Assembly: GCF_003325455.1 (NCBI RefSeq)
Contig: NZ_CP025198.1
Span: forward strand, 2,480,001 to 2,544,000
Reading direction: 5' to 3'
Length of the DNA stretch: 64,000 bases
From: Acidipropionibacterium virtanenii
GTDB taxonomy: Bacteria; Actinomycetota; Actinomycetes; Propionibacteriales; Propionibacteriaceae
Positions 42,395 to 51,517 of the stretch are shown here, piece after piece; the first letter of the stretch is position 1; each line of letters starts with the position of its first letter. The position numbers and the translations under genes were made by a program. Below the pieces are notes generated by a model that was not told the origin of the DNA, did no database searches, and saw only the letters and a program-made list of their open reading frames with translations.

Positions 42395-43363
42395 TCAGCG
42401 GAACAGCTGCGCCACCGAGCCGTCCTCGAAGACCTGCTGGATGGCCTTGGCGATGAGCGGGGCGATGGACAGCACCGTCATCTTCGGGATCTCGACCCCG
42501 TCGGGCACCTGAAGGGTGTTGGTGACGATGAGCTCCTGGATCGGGGAGGCGTTGATCCGGTCGGCCGCCGGGCCCGAGAGCACCGGGTGGGTCGCCGCGG
42601 CGATCACCTTCGTGGCGCCGTGATCCTCCAGGGCCTTGGCAGCCTGGCAGATGGTGCCGGCGGTGTCGATCATGTCGTCGACCAGGATGCAGGTCTTGCC
42701 CCCGACCTTGCCGACCACCTCGTGGGTGGTGGCCTCGTTGGCCTTGTTGGGGTCGCGGCGCTTGTGGATGATGGCCAGCTGACAGCCCAGCTTGTCGGTC
42801 CACTGATCGGCCAGCCGCACGCGTCCGGCGTCCGGGGAGACGACCACGATGTCCTCCTGGCCGTACTTGTCCTTGACGTAGTCCGACAGCACCGGCAGTG
42901 CCCACAGGTGATCCACAGGGCCGTCGAAGAAGCCCTGGATCTGGGCGGCGTGCAGGTCCACGGCCATGATCCGATCGGCCCCGGCGGCGGTGAACAGATC
43001 GGCCATCAGGCGGGCGGAGATGGGCTCGCGACCCAGGTGCTTCTTGTCCTGGCGGGCGTAGGGGTAGAAGGGGGCCACGACGGTGATCCGCTTGGCGGAG
43101 GCCCGCTTCAGGGCGTCGATCATGATGAGCTGCTCCATCATGGCCTCGTTGACGGGGGCGCAGTGGGACTGGACGACGAAGGCGTCGCAGCCGCGCACCG
43201 ACTCCTCGAACTGCACGTAGATCTCGGAATTGGCGTAGGTCACCTGGCGCGACGGCACCAGCTCGACCCCCAGTTCCTGGCCGATCTCCTCGGCCAGTTC
43301 GGGGTATGCCCGCCCCGAACACAGCATCAGGTGTTTGTAGTTGGGTCGCGTGGCACCGCTCAC
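42395..43363 (-). CDS. prs: Ribose-phosphate pyrophosphokinase
   Basis: Makes PRPP from ribose 5-phosphate and ATP for nucleotide, His and Trp synthesis (322 aa). FYPYARQDKKHLGREPISA (flexible ATP-binding region), AVDLHAAQIQGFF and the PRPP-binding loop CILVDDMIDTAGT are diagnostic. The GTG start at 43363 overlaps the glmU stop (GTGA) and follows GGAGGA by 8 nt. Confidence 0.97.
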   Translation of the reverse strand: MSGATRPNYKHLMLCSGRAYPELAEEIGQELGVELVPSRQVTYANSEIYVQFEESVRGCDAFVVQSHCAPVNEAMMEQLIMIDALKRASAKRITVVAPFYPYARQDKKHLGREPISARLMADLFTAAGADRIMAVDLHAAQIQGFFDGPVDHLWALPVLSDYVKDKYGQEDIVVVSPDAGRVRLADQWTDKLGCQLAIIHKRRDPNKANEATTHEVVGKVGGKTCILVDDMIDTAGTICQAAKALEDHGATKVIAAATHPVLSGPAADRINASPIQELIVTNTLQVPDGVEIPKMTVLSIAPLIAKAIQQVFEDGSVAQLFR

Positions 43364-44862
43364 AGATGTTCCTCCGGGCTGGATGTGGTTCCTGGTGTTC
43401 CGGACCTGTGGCCCGAGCTCTGTGAGGGAGCCTCATGCTCCTGATGCCGGGCCACCCAGCCCGGGCTGATGTGGCCGCGCTCCCTCGCGATGGCCAGTGC
43501 TCCTGCGGGGACGTCCTGCGTGATGGTCGATCCGGCCGCCAGGAAGGACCCCTCGGCGATGTCGACGGGCGCCACGATCACGACATTCGACCCGACGAAG
43601 GCCCCGTCACCCACCGTCGTGGTGCTGGTGGTGCTCCCGTCGGTGTTGGCGAACATGGCCCCCGCGCCGATGGTGACGTCTCGTCCCACGGTGACGTCGC
43701 CGGCGTAGACGAGCCGGGGCACCGCGGTGCCCGAGCCCAGGTGCGCATTCTTGGTCTCGACGAAGGCGCCGATCCGCACCCCGGCGTCGAGCACCGTTCC
43801 CGGCCTCAGGTTGGCCCACGGGCCCACCCGCACTCCCTCGCCCACCACGGCCAGGGTGGCCTCGGTGCGGCTGACGACGGCCCCGGCCCCGACCTCGCAG
43901 TCGGTCAGGGTGGTGTCAGGCCCGATCGTGGCCCCTTCGCCGACGCTGGTGGCGCCGTTGAGCAGAGTGCCGGGAAGGATCGTCACGTCGGTGCCCAGAT
44001 CGACATCGGGCTGGATCCAGGTGGTGTCCGGGTCGGCGACGGTGACGCCGGCTCGCATCCAGCCCTCGAGAATCCGCCGATTGACCTCAGCGTTGATCCG
44101 GGCCAGCTGCACCCGGTCGTTGACCCCTTCGGTCTGCCACAGGTCGTCGGTGCGATGGGCACCCACTCCGCCCCGGGACCTGTCGGCTCCCGACAGCCGC
44201 CCCGAGGCGGCCATCGTCACCACATCGGTGAGGTAGTACTCGCCCTGGGCATTGTCATTGGACAGGGCGGCGACGCCCTGCTGGAGTGCCTCGGCGTCGA
44301 ATACGTAGATCCCCGAGTTGATCTCGGAGATGAGTCGCTGGGTGGGGCTGGCGTCCTTGTGCTCGATGATCCCGGTGACCCTCTCCCCCTGCCGCAGGAT
44401 CCTCCCGTAGCCGGTGGGATCGGGCACGTCCGCGGTGAGCACGGTGGCCAGATATCCGCCGTCGCGGTGGGCCCGGACCAGATCGGCCAGCGTCTGGGAG
44501 GTGAGCATCGGGACATCGCCGTAGGTCACCACGACCTCGCCGCCCAGATCGCCGAGGCCCTCCAGGCCCCGGGCCACCGCATGGCCCGTGCCCTTCTGCT
44601 CGGCCTGCACGGCGGTCGCCACATCGGGGGCGTCCTCGGCCAGATGGGCCTCGACCTGATCGCGCAGGTGACCCACCACGACGACGAGATGGTCGGGGTG
44701 CAGCCCTCTGGCCGCAGCCACCGCCCAGGACAGCATGGGCCGGCCGGCCACCTCGTGGAGCAGCTTGGACCTCTGCGATTTCATCCGGGTGCCCCCGCCG
44801 GCCGCCAGCACGATGACTGCTGACACCCCACTGATCTCGGGCTGGTCGCTCGTCGTGGTCAA
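43360..44862 (-). CDS. glmU: Bifunctional GlmU (UTP--GlcNAc-1-P uridylyltransferase / GlcN-1-P acetyltransferase)
   Basis: Makes UDP-GlcNAc for peptidoglycan (500 aa). The N-terminal uridylyltransferase has LAAGGGTRMKSQRSKLLHEVAGRPM (about 18-42) and GTGHAV. The C-terminal left-handed beta-helix has hexapeptide repeats and GAFVETKNAHLGSGT. The start is TTG at 44862, following AGGGGAG; no ATG or GTG fits the conserved N terminus better. The last 35 residues form a disordered His/Ser-rich tail. Confidence 0.96.
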   Translation of the reverse strand: MTTTSDQPEISGVSAVIVLAAGGGTRMKSQRSKLLHEVAGRPMLSWAVAAARGLHPDHLVVVVGHLRDQVEAHLAEDAPDVATAVQAEQKGTGHAVARGLEGLGDLGGEVVVTYGDVPMLTSQTLADLVRAHRDGGYLATVLTADVPDPTGYGRILRQGERVTGIIEHKDASPTQRLISEINSGIYVFDAEALQQGVAALSNDNAQGEYYLTDVVTMAASGRLSGADRSRGGVGAHRTDDLWQTEGVNDRVQLARINAEVNRRILEGWMRAGVTVADPDTTWIQPDVDLGTDVTILPGTLLNGATSVGEGATIGPDTTLTDCEVGAGAVVSRTEATLAVVGEGVRVGPWANLRPGTVLDAGVRIGAFVETKNAHLGSGTAVPRLVYAGDVTVGRDVTIGAGAMFANTDGSTTSTTTVGDGAFVGSNVVIVAPVDIAEGSFLAAGSTITQDVPAGALAIARERGHISPGWVARHQEHEAPSQSSGHRSGTPGTTSSPEEHL

Positions 44863-44936
44863 CGTCTCACTCCCCTGTCCTGTCGCACAGTCCGCCTGTC
44901 CCCAGTCTGTCGCACCTCGGGCGGGATGGCCACCCG

Positions 44937-45015
44937 CTCCCCGGGCAGGAGTCGAACCTGCGTCGCTGATCCTGATTCAAAGTCAGGCGGGCCCTGCCGA
45001 CAGACCAACCGGGGA
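44937..45015 (-). tRNA. tRNA-Gln (TTG), irregular
   Basis: Acceptor TCCCCGG/CCGGGGA with discriminator G, anticodon arm CCTGA-CTTTGAA-TCAGG giving TTG, and a clean T-arm GCAGG-TTCGACT-CCTGC. At 79 nt it is long: the variable region is about 9 nt and the D-arm does not fold to the standard length. The CCA is not encoded. The location beside glmU fits a genuine actinobacterial tRNA-Gln. Confidence 0.65.
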
Positions 45016-45106
45016 CTGCAGCACCGACGCGGCCGATCGCAGTTCCAACAAGCGGCCCCCACGATACGGCACCCACCCTCGCCCCGGCCATCGGGAGCGC
45101 TCCGGG

Positions 45107-45112
45107 TATCTT
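45107..45112 (+). promoter_or_regulatory. -10 box of leaderless tetR-type gene
   Basis: TATCTT ends 7 nt before the ATG at 45120. Confidence 0.45.
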
Positions 45113-45119
45113 CAGGTCC

Positions 45120-45803
45120 ATGACAGATCCCGCTCCCGGGGACGCCCGTGAGGCCGTCGTCCGCCGGCACACGAGGGTGCGGATGACCAGCGCCCAGCGC
45201 CGCGACCAGCTCATCAGGGTGGCCCGCGGCCTGTTCGCCGCCAACGGCGTCGACGGCACCTCGGTCGAGGAGATCGCCTCCACGGCCCGGGTCTCGAAGC
45301 CGGTGATCTACGAGCACTTCGGCTCCAAGGACGGCCTCTACGCGGTGGTGGTCGACCGCGAGGTCCAGCTTCTGCAGAGCAACCTCCTCAAGGCGCTCAC
45401 CCGCCCCCATCAGAGCCCCCGCAGCATCCTGGAGTCCGGCGTCTTCGCCCTGCTCGACTACATCGACACCCACCCCGACGGTTTCCGGATCATCTCCCGG
45501 GACTCCTCGGTGGGCACCTCCACCGGCTCCTACGCGTCGATCCTGTCCGACGTCGCGGGCTGGGTCGAGGGCCTGCTCACCGAGGACTTCAGCCGGCACG
45601 GGTACGAGCCGAGCTTCGCCGGGATCTACGCCCAGGCGCTCACCGGGATGGTCGGCATGGCCGGCCAGTCCTGGCTCGACGACCGGCAGCCGTCCAAGGA
45701 GGTGATGGCGGCCCACCTGGTCGATCTGGCCTTCAACGGCCTGGCCCGCCTCTCGCCCTCCCCGCACCTCACCCGTGCGACGGCCCGCCTCCGCGGGGAC
45801 TGA
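45120..45803 (+). CDS. TetR-family transcriptional regulator
   Basis: A 227-aa repressor-type protein. The N-terminal TetR HTH (RRDQLIRVARGLFAANGVDGTSVEEIASTARVSKPVIYEHFGSKDGLYAVV, about residues 27-76) is followed by a helical ligand domain. The effector and targets are unknown; an adjacent target is not obvious. Its last 35 bp overlap the 3' end of the convergent MarR gene. Confidence 0.93.
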   Translation: MTDPAPGDAREAVVRRHTRVRMTSAQRRDQLIRVARGLFAANGVDGTSVEEIASTARVSKPVIYEHFGSKDGLYAVVVDREVQLLQSNLLKALTRPHQSPRSILESGVFALLDYIDTHPDGFRIISRDSSVGTSTGSYASILSDVAGWVEGLLTEDFSRHGYEPSFAGIYAQALTGMVGMAGQSWLDDRQPSKEVMAAHLVDLAFNGLARLSPSPHLTRATARLRGD

Positions 45804-46290
45804 CGCGATTCTCCTGATGGCCCAGCACCGCCCGCAGCCCGCCGCCCAGCCGTTCGACGTCGCCGCGATCCAGGTCGTCCAGGAGCCGACCCTCTGAGGC
45901 CAGCAGATCCGACAGCGCCCCGTCCACCCGGTCGCGGCCCTCATCGGTGAGCTCCACCAGGGCGCTGCGCCCGTCGGAGGGGTGACGCCGGCGTCGCACC
46001 AGGCCGCGCTCCGACAGTCTGGAGATCCGGTTGGTCATGGTGCCCGACGCCACCTCGAGCTCGGCCAGCAGCTGGCCGGGGCTCATCCGGTAGGGCTCGC
46101 CGCTGCGCCGCAGGGCCGCCAGCACGTCGAACTCCCAGGTCTCCAGGTCGTGGTGGGCGAAGGACCGGGAGCGCTCCCTGTCCAGCAGCCGGGACAGCCG
46201 GGTGACCCGCGACCAGACCTCCATCAGCCCGACCGGAAGGTCCGGGCGCTCCCTGGTCCACGCCGCGATGATGCGATCGACCGAATCCAT
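45769..46290 (-). CDS. MarR-family transcriptional regulator
   Basis: A 173-aa winged-helix regulator: MSPGQLLAELEVASGTMTNRISRLSERGLVRRRRHPSDGRSALVELTDEG (about residues 68-117) is the MarR wHTH with its wing. It lies 4 nt after ispE and is probably the last gene of the rsmI-tatD-rsmA-ispE operon. Its 3' end overlaps the convergent TetR gene by 35 bp. Confidence 0.92.
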   Translation of the reverse strand: MDSVDRIIAAWTRERPDLPVGLMEVWSRVTRLSRLLDRERSRSFAHHDLETWEFDVLAALRRSGEPYRMSPGQLLAELEVASGTMTNRISRLSERGLVRRRRHPSDGRSALVELTDEGRDRVDGALSDLLASEGRLLDDLDRGDVERLGGGLRAVLGHQENRVSPRGGGPSHG

Positions 46291-46294
46291 CGCC

Positions 46295-47245
46295 TCAGCC
46301 CCCCGCCTCGAGCGTGCCGGCCATCAGCTGGGCCCCCTGGGCGGGACCCCTGGCCAGCTTCACCGCACTCACCCGTGGCAGGCCGCGCAGGCTCTTGGCC
46401 ACTGAGCGTCCGATGGCCTCCCCGCCGACCAGGAAGGCCACCGTCGGCCCCGATCCCGAGATCAGGCCGGCCATCGCCCCGGCCTCGATCCCCGCTTCCA
46501 GCACCCCGGCGAGCTCGGGGCGCAGGTCCAGGGCGGCGTCCTGCAGGTCGTTGCCCAGGCCTCCGGCGACGGCGTCGATGTCCCCCCTGGTGAGCGCCGC
46601 GATGAGGGCCGTGGGGACGAGGTCTCCCGCGCCTCCTCCGAGCTCGTCGAACCGCCGGTAGACGCCCGGCGTCGACAGCCCCTCCTCCGCGGTCGCGAAG
46701 ACCCAGTGGTGGGTGCCGCGGAAGATCACCGGCACCAGCCGGTCCCCGCGTCCGCGGCCCAGCGCCACCCCGCCGATCAGGGCGAAGGGGACGTCGGAGC
46801 CCAGTTCGGCGGCCAGATCGTGCAGGTCTCCGGGGCCGGTGTCGATGTCCCACAGCACTGAGCACGCGAGCAGCGCCCCGGCGGCGTCGGCGGAGCCACC
46901 GGCCATGCCGCCGGCCACCGGGATGGACTTCACGATGTGGATGTCGGCCCCTAGGTGGGGACCGGCCCATCTGCTGCGCATCAGCTCGGCGGCCCGGCAG
47001 GCGAGGTTCGTCTCATCGGTCGGCACCAGATCGGCCTGCGCGCCCTCCACAGTCACGGTGATCGCGCCGTCGTCGCGCGGCCCCGCGGTGATGACGTCGT
47101 GGATCCCGACGGCCTCGAAGACGGTGGCCAGCGGATGGAAGCCGTCCTCGGACCGCGGGCCCACCCCCAGCGCCAGATTCACCTTGGCCGAGGCCCTCAC
47201 CGTCACCGGCGGGGTTCTGGGCGTCGTGCGTGGTGTGCTGGCCAT
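46295..47245 (-). CDS. ispE: 4-diphosphocytidyl-2-C-methyl-D-erythritol kinase
   Basis: GHMP kinase of the non-mevalonate isoprenoid pathway (316 aa). VRASAKVNLALGVGPRSEDGFHPL at the N terminus, the ATP loop IPVAGGMAGGSADAAGALLA (about residues 107-126) and GLISGSGPTVAFLV near the end are diagnostic. The ATG at 47245 is 2 nt from the rsmA stop. An open frame extending to 47686 is inside rsmA and not used. Confidence 0.96.
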   Translation of the reverse strand: MASTPRTTPRTPPVTVRASAKVNLALGVGPRSEDGFHPLATVFEAVGIHDVITAGPRDDGAITVTVEGAQADLVPTDETNLACRAAELMRSRWAGPHLGADIHIVKSIPVAGGMAGGSADAAGALLACSVLWDIDTGPGDLHDLAAELGSDVPFALIGGVALGRGRGDRLVPVIFRGTHHWVFATAEEGLSTPGVYRRFDELGGGAGDLVPTALIAALTRGDIDAVAGGLGNDLQDAALDLRPELAGVLEAGIEAGAMAGLISGSGPTVAFLVGGEAIGRSVAKSLRGLPRVSAVKLARGPAQGAQLMAGTLEAGG

Positions 47246-47247
47246 GG

Positions 47248-48111
47248 TCACACCGTATCCGCACGGCGGGGTCCGACGATCCGTTCGGCGATCCGGGAGA
47301 ATTCCTCGATTCCCAGTGCCTCCCCGCGCAGGGTCGGATCGATGCCGGCGGCGGCGATCAGCTCGGAGGCCCTCGACGATCCGCCGCACAGACCCGCGCA
47401 TGCCGAGCGCAGCATCTTGCGACGGTTGGCGAATGCGGCGTCGATCACCGCGAAGACCTCCTCGCGGGTGGCCGAGGTCTCCGGCGGCTCGCGCCGGGTG
47501 ATGCGCACCAGGCCGGACTCGACGTTGGGCACCGGCCAGAAGACCGAGGCCGGCACGGTGCCCGTCCGGGAGGCCTCGGCGTACCAGGCCAGTTTGGCGC
47601 TGGGGACGCCGTAGACCTTCGAGCCGGGTGGGACCACCAGCCGGTCGGCGACCTCCAGCTGCACCATCACCAGGCCCCTGCTCCACTCCGGCGAGATCTC
47701 CAGCAGATGCAGCAGCACCGGCACCGAGACGTTGTAGGGCAGGTTGGCGACCAGTGCGGTGGGCGCCTCGGGCAGCGCCGGAACCTTGAGAGCGTCGCCG
47801 GTGACCAGTGTCAGTCTCCCGGCGGCCTCCGGCATCCGTGCGGCGACGGTGAGCGGAAGCTGGGCGGCCAGCACCTCGTCGAGTTCGATCGCCATCACCT
47901 GCGCGCCGGTCTCCAGCAGCCCCAGGGTCAGCGATCCGAGTCCCGGCCCCACCTCCACCACCCGGTCGTCGGCCCCCACCCCGGCGGCGGTGACGATCCG
48001 GCGCACCGTGTTGGCATCGTGGACGAAGTTCTGACCGCGGGTCTTGGTGGGCCGCAGCCCGATCCGCTCCGCCAGCTCACGGATCTCCCGGGGGCCCAGC
48101 AGTCCGCTCAT
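47248..48111 (-). CDS. rsmA: 16S rRNA (adenine1518/1519-N6)-dimethyltransferase
   Basis: Dimethylates two adenines in the 3' terminal hairpin of 16S rRNA (KsgA; 287 aa). [21 protein letters not shown] motif [17 protein letters not shown] (about 58-74), [19 protein letters not shown] (the NLPY catalytic motif) and [14 protein letters not shown] are typical. ATG 48111 overlaps the tatD stop by 4 bases; an earlier in-frame codon at 48135 is within tatD. Confidence 0.96.
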   Translation of the reverse strand: MSGLLGPREIRELAERIGLRPTKTRGQNFVHDANTVRRIVTAAGVGADDRVVEVGPGLGSLTLGLLETGAQVMAIELDEVLAAQLPLTVAARMPEAAGRLTLVTGDALKVPALPEAPTALVANLPYNVSVPVLLHLLEISPEWSRGLVMVQLEVADRLVVPPGSKVYGVPSAKLAWYAEASRTGTVPASVFWPVPNVESGLVRITRREPPETSATREEVFAVIDAAFANRRKMLRSACAGLCGGSSRASELIAAAGIDPTLRGEALGIEEFSRIAERIVGPRRADTV

Positions 48112-49001
48112 CGCCCCTCGCCCCCGGCCGACCACCCGCCGCCGTAGGCGGCCGAGGCGTTGACGTCCAGCATCCGGCAGCAGGTCATCTCGTCGAGGCC
48201 CAGCCGGTCGGCGACGAAGCGGGCGGTGTGGGCCACCAGGTAGGGGCCGTTGAGCTTGCCGCGCCGCGGCGCCGGGGTGAGGAAGGGCGCGTCGGTCTCC
48301 ACCAGGATCCTTTCGTGCGGGGCCAGCGCGAGGGCCTCGCGCTGGGGTCCGGCGGAGTTGAAGGTCACCACGCCGGCGAAGGACAGCCAGGCGCCGTGAT
48401 CCAGGCAGCGGCGGGCCAGCTCGGCTCCGCCGGAGAAGCAGTGCATGATGACGCGGTCGGGCCAGCCCTCGGCGTCGAGGACGTCGAGGACGTCGTCGTG
48501 CCCGTCGCGGTCGTGGATGGCCAGGGTGAGGCCGTGGGCCTTCGCGATCGCGATATGGGCGGCGAAGGCTTCGCGCTGGACGCGTCGGCCCTGGTCGTCG
48601 CGGGTGCGGTAGAGGTCGATGCCGGTCTCCCCGACGGCCCGCACGTGCGGCCCGGCACCTGCCAGCCTGTCGATCTCGGCGATCGCCTCCGTCAGGGCGG
48701 CGGGCGAGTCGGCCGCCAGCCGCGCCGCGTCATTGGGATGGATCGCCACCGCGGCGACGACGCCGTCGTGGCGGCGCGCCAGCTCCTCGGCGAAACGGGA
48801 GCCGGCGACGTCGCAGCCCACCTGCACGATCCTGGCGACTCCGACCCTGGTGGCGGCCTCCAGGGACTCCTCGGGGGTCAGCCCCGCCATCTCGGCGACC
48901 GTGTCCAGGTGGGTGTGGGAATCGGCGATCGGGGCGGCAAGGGGTTCGGGCAGCAGGGGCAGACCCAGAGCCCCGAGCCGCTCGGCGAGGGCGGCGCTCA
49001 T
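48108..49001 (-). CDS. tatD: TatD-family metal-dependent hydrolase
   Basis: A 297-aa TIM-barrel hydrolase, likely a 3'-5' DNase or D-aminoacyl-tRNA-type deacylase (family). SHTHLD (metal His pair, about 28-33), GETGIDLYR (metal Glu), [16 protein letters not shown] and [10 protein letters not shown] (catalytic Asp) are all present. It overlaps rsmI upstream and rsmA downstream by 4 bases. Confidence 0.94.
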   Translation of the reverse strand: MSAALAERLGALGLPLLPEPLAAPIADSHTHLDTVAEMAGLTPEESLEAATRVGVARIVQVGCDVAGSRFAEELARRHDGVVAAVAIHPNDAARLAADSPAALTEAIAEIDRLAGAGPHVRAVGETGIDLYRTRDDQGRRVQREAFAAHIAIAKAHGLTLAIHDRDGHDDVLDVLDAEGWPDRVIMHCFSGGAELARRCLDHGAWLSFAGVVTFNSAGPQREALALAPHERILVETDAPFLTPAPRRGKLNGPYLVAHTARFVADRLGLDEMTCCRMLDVNASAAYGGGWSAGGEGR

Positions 49002-49858
49002 CGTCCCTCCATCTGGTGCTGAGCGGCCAGCACGGCGTCGTAGAGGCTGCGACGATCCACCCCGCCGCTGCGCGCCACCTCGCCCACCACGGCCGACATC
49101 TTCTCCCCCGCCTCGACCCGCCGGCCGACCTCCTCGGCGGCCTGCGCCAGGCTCAGCCGCGGTCCGCGGGCCCCGTCGATGACGACGGTGATCTCGCCGC
49201 GGGCGTTCTCGCGCGCCCAGCCGGCCAACTCGGCGAGAGTGCCGCGGCGCACCTCCTCATGGGTCTTGGTGAGTTCGCGGCAGACGGCGGCCTGACGGTC
49301 GGCGCCGAGTTCATCGGCGGCGGCGCTCAGCAGGTCGGCCAGTCGGTGCGGGGCCTCGTAGACCACCATGGTGCGCGGCTCGGCGGCCAGTTCTGCCAGC
49401 GCGTGGCGGCGCTCGCCGGCCTTGCGGGGCAGGAACCCTTCGAAGCAGAACCGGTCGGTCGGCAGTCCCGAGACCGCCAGGGCGGTGGTGACGGCGGTGG
49501 GTCCGGGCACCGAGGTGACCGCGATCCCCTCCTCGACGGCGGCGCGCACGAGCCGGAACCCCGGATCCGAGACCGAGGGCATCCCGGCGTCGGTCACCAC
49601 CACGACGTCATGGCCGGCTCTCAGCTCGTCGAGCAGCTGGGGCAGGCGCCGGGACTCATTGCCCTCGAAGAAGCTCACCACCTTCGCCGACGTCGTCACC
49701 TCCAGGCGGCGCAGCAGATCGTGGAATCTGCGGGTGTCCTCGGCCGCGATGACGTCGGCGGTCCCCAGGATGTCCAGAAGTGCCTGCGATGCGGTGCGCC
49801 GGTCGCCGATCGGCGTACCCGCCAGCACCACCCGCCCGGCTGTCGTCTCCTCGCTCAC
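48998..49858 (-). CDS. rsmI: 16S rRNA (cytidine1402-2'-O)-methyltransferase
   Basis: A tetrapyrrole-methylase-fold SAM enzyme (286 aa) modifying C1402 in the decoding centre. VLAGTPIGDRRTAS, AEDTRRFHDLLRRL, VTDAGMPSVSDPGFRLVRAA and VPGPTAVTTALAVSGLPTDRFCFEGFLPRK are conserved RsmI blocks. The GTG start at 49858 follows GGGAGGA by 8 nt. It heads the operon and is divergent from the mannosyltransferase gene, 35 nt away. Confidence 0.96.
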   Translation of the reverse strand: MSEETTAGRVVLAGTPIGDRRTASQALLDILGTADVIAAEDTRRFHDLLRRLEVTTSAKVVSFFEGNESRRLPQLLDELRAGHDVVVVTDAGMPSVSDPGFRLVRAAVEEGIAVTSVPGPTAVTTALAVSGLPTDRFCFEGFLPRKAGERRHALAELAAEPRTMVVYEAPHRLADLLSAAADELGADRQAAVCRELTKTHEEVRRGTLAELAGWARENARGEITVVIDGARGPRLSLAQAAEEVGRRVEAGEKMSAVVGEVARSGGVDRRSLYDAVLAAQHQMEGR

Positions 49859-49880
49859 CGGGCCATCCTCCCACGCCCTC

Positions 49881-49886
49881 TACGAT
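49881..49886 (+). promoter_or_regulatory. -10 box of leaderless mannosyltransferase gene
   Basis: TACGAT ends 7 nt before the GTG at 49894, supporting that codon as start over an ATG at 49885 lying within the box. Confidence 0.5.
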
Positions 49887-49893
49887 GGGCCGG

Positions 49894-51480
49894 GTGAGTG
49901 CCACGACCCGTCCCCCTGCCAGTACCGTCGACCGGCTTGATGACGGACGGATGAGTGACAGGTTCTCCAGCTGGGTGGTCACGCTCGTCATCACCTTCCT
50001 CGCGCTCGTCCTGCGGCTCCACGACGTGGGCACCCCGAACCGGCTGGTCTTCGACGAGACGTACTACCCCAAGGACGCCTGGACCCTGCTCAAGCAGGGC
50101 TACGAGGGGTCCTGGCCCGACGCGAAGACCGCCAACGCCGACATCGTCAACGGCATCACCACCATCTGGACCCCCGACGCCGAGTTCGTGGTCCATCCTC
50201 CGCTCGGCAAGTGGCTGATCGCCGCCGGCGAGCAGATCTTCGGGATGACCCCTTTCGGCTGGCGTTTCGCCTCGGTGGTCTTCGGCTCCCTGATGGTGCT
50301 GATGGTCATCAGGCTGGCCCGCAGGCTGTCGCGCTCGACCCTGGTCGGCGCCATCGCCGGGGTGCTCATCAGCCTGGACGGGTTGTCCTTCGTGATGAGC
50401 CGCACCGGCCTGCTGGACATCTTCCAGGCCTTCTTCCTGGTCGCCGGGGTGGCCGCCGTGGCCGCCGACCGGGACTGGTTCAGACACCGGCTGGCCGATC
50501 ATCTGCGCGACGCCGGGAGGCTCAACCTGGGCGGCGCCTACGGGCCGCTGCTGCTGGTGCGCCCCTGGCGCCTGGCCGCCGGGCTCATGTTCGGCTGCGC
50601 CACCGCGGTGAAGTGGAACTCCATGTTCGTGCTGGCCGCGATGGGCATCGTGTCGGTCTGCTGGGACTGGTCGGCCAGACGCCTGGCCGGGGCCGGGCGG
50701 AGGTCCTGGTGGTCGCTGCTGCGCGACGGCGTGCCGGCCTTCATCCAGCTCATCGTTCTCGCCTCGGGGGTCTACCTGGTCAGCTGGGCCCGCTGGCTCC
50801 AGGCCTACCCGCGGATGAAGTTCGGCTCAGGCTGGGCCGGGCCGTCCCCCGATCCCGCCCTGGCGAAGGTGATCGGTCGCCCGCTGGCCGCCCTGTGGGA
50901 CTACCACAAGCAGATCTACGCCTTCCACACCGGCGACTACATGAAGAGCCAGACGCACGTCTACTCGGCCAACCCGTCGGGGTGGCTCATCAACCAGCGC
51001 CCGATCGGCATCGACGCCGTCAACGACATCAGGCCCGGCACGGACGGCTGCCAGGCCGTCAACGACACCTGCCTGAGAGTGATCTCGGCCACCGGGACCC
51101 CGGTGCTGTGGTGGATGGCGGCGATCGCCCTGGCCGCCGGCGTCGTGTGGTGGCTCGCCGGTCGGGACTGGCGGTTCACCCTGCCGATCGTGGCGATGGC
51201 CTCCACCTGGCTGCCCTGGTTCCGCTACGACGACCGGCCGCTGTTCTTCTTCTACGCGATCTGCATCATCCCGTTCACCGTGACGATCCTGGCCATCTGG
51301 CTCGGCCGGATTCTGGGGCCGGCCGAGGACTCGGCCAGACGCCGGATCGGTGCCGCGATCGTCGGGGTGGCGGTCGCCCTGGTGGCGATCGACTTCACCT
51401 TCATCTACCCGATCCTCACCGATCAGCTCATGACCCGGAAGGCCTGGCTGGCCCGGATGTGGTTTAGGAGCTGGATCTAG
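49894..51480 (+). CDS. Dolichyl/polyprenyl-phosphate-mannose--protein mannosyltransferase (PMT, GT39)
   Basis: A polytopic GT-C glycosyltransferase (528 aa from GTG 49894) that O-mannosylates secreted proteins using polyprenyl-phosphomannose. RLVFDETYYPKDAW carries the catalytic Asp-Glu of the first external loop (about 50-63); HPPLGKWLIAAGE, GWRFASVVFG and the C-terminal PMT_4TMC region with WRFTLPIVAM-WLPWFRYDDRPLFFFY follow. About 11-12 TM segments. Divergent from rsmI, the standard actinobacterial arrangement. Confidence 0.94.
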   Translation: MSATTRPPASTVDRLDDGRMSDRFSSWVVTLVITFLALVLRLHDVGTPNRLVFDETYYPKDAWTLLKQGYEGSWPDAKTANADIVNGITTIWTPDAEFVVHPPLGKWLIAAGEQIFGMTPFGWRFASVVFGSLMVLMVIRLARRLSRSTLVGAIAGVLISLDGLSFVMSRTGLLDIFQAFFLVAGVAAVAADRDWFRHRLADHLRDAGRLNLGGAYGPLLLVRPWRLAAGLMFGCATAVKWNSMFVLAAMGIVSVCWDWSARRLAGAGRRSWWSLLRDGVPAFIQLIVLASGVYLVSWARWLQAYPRMKFGSGWAGPSPDPALAKVIGRPLAALWDYHKQIYAFHTGDYMKSQTHVYSANPSGWLINQRPIGIDAVNDIRPGTDGCQAVNDTCLRVISATGTPVLWWMAAIALAAGVVWWLAGRDWRFTLPIVAMASTWLPWFRYDDRPLFFFYAICIIPFTVTILAIWLGRILGPAEDSARRRIGAAIVGVAVALVAIDFTFIYPILTDQLMTRKAWLARMWFRSWI

Positions 51481-51517
51481 TTCGTCTGTACGCTTTCGGT
51501 CCGGAAAGGGGACAGGC

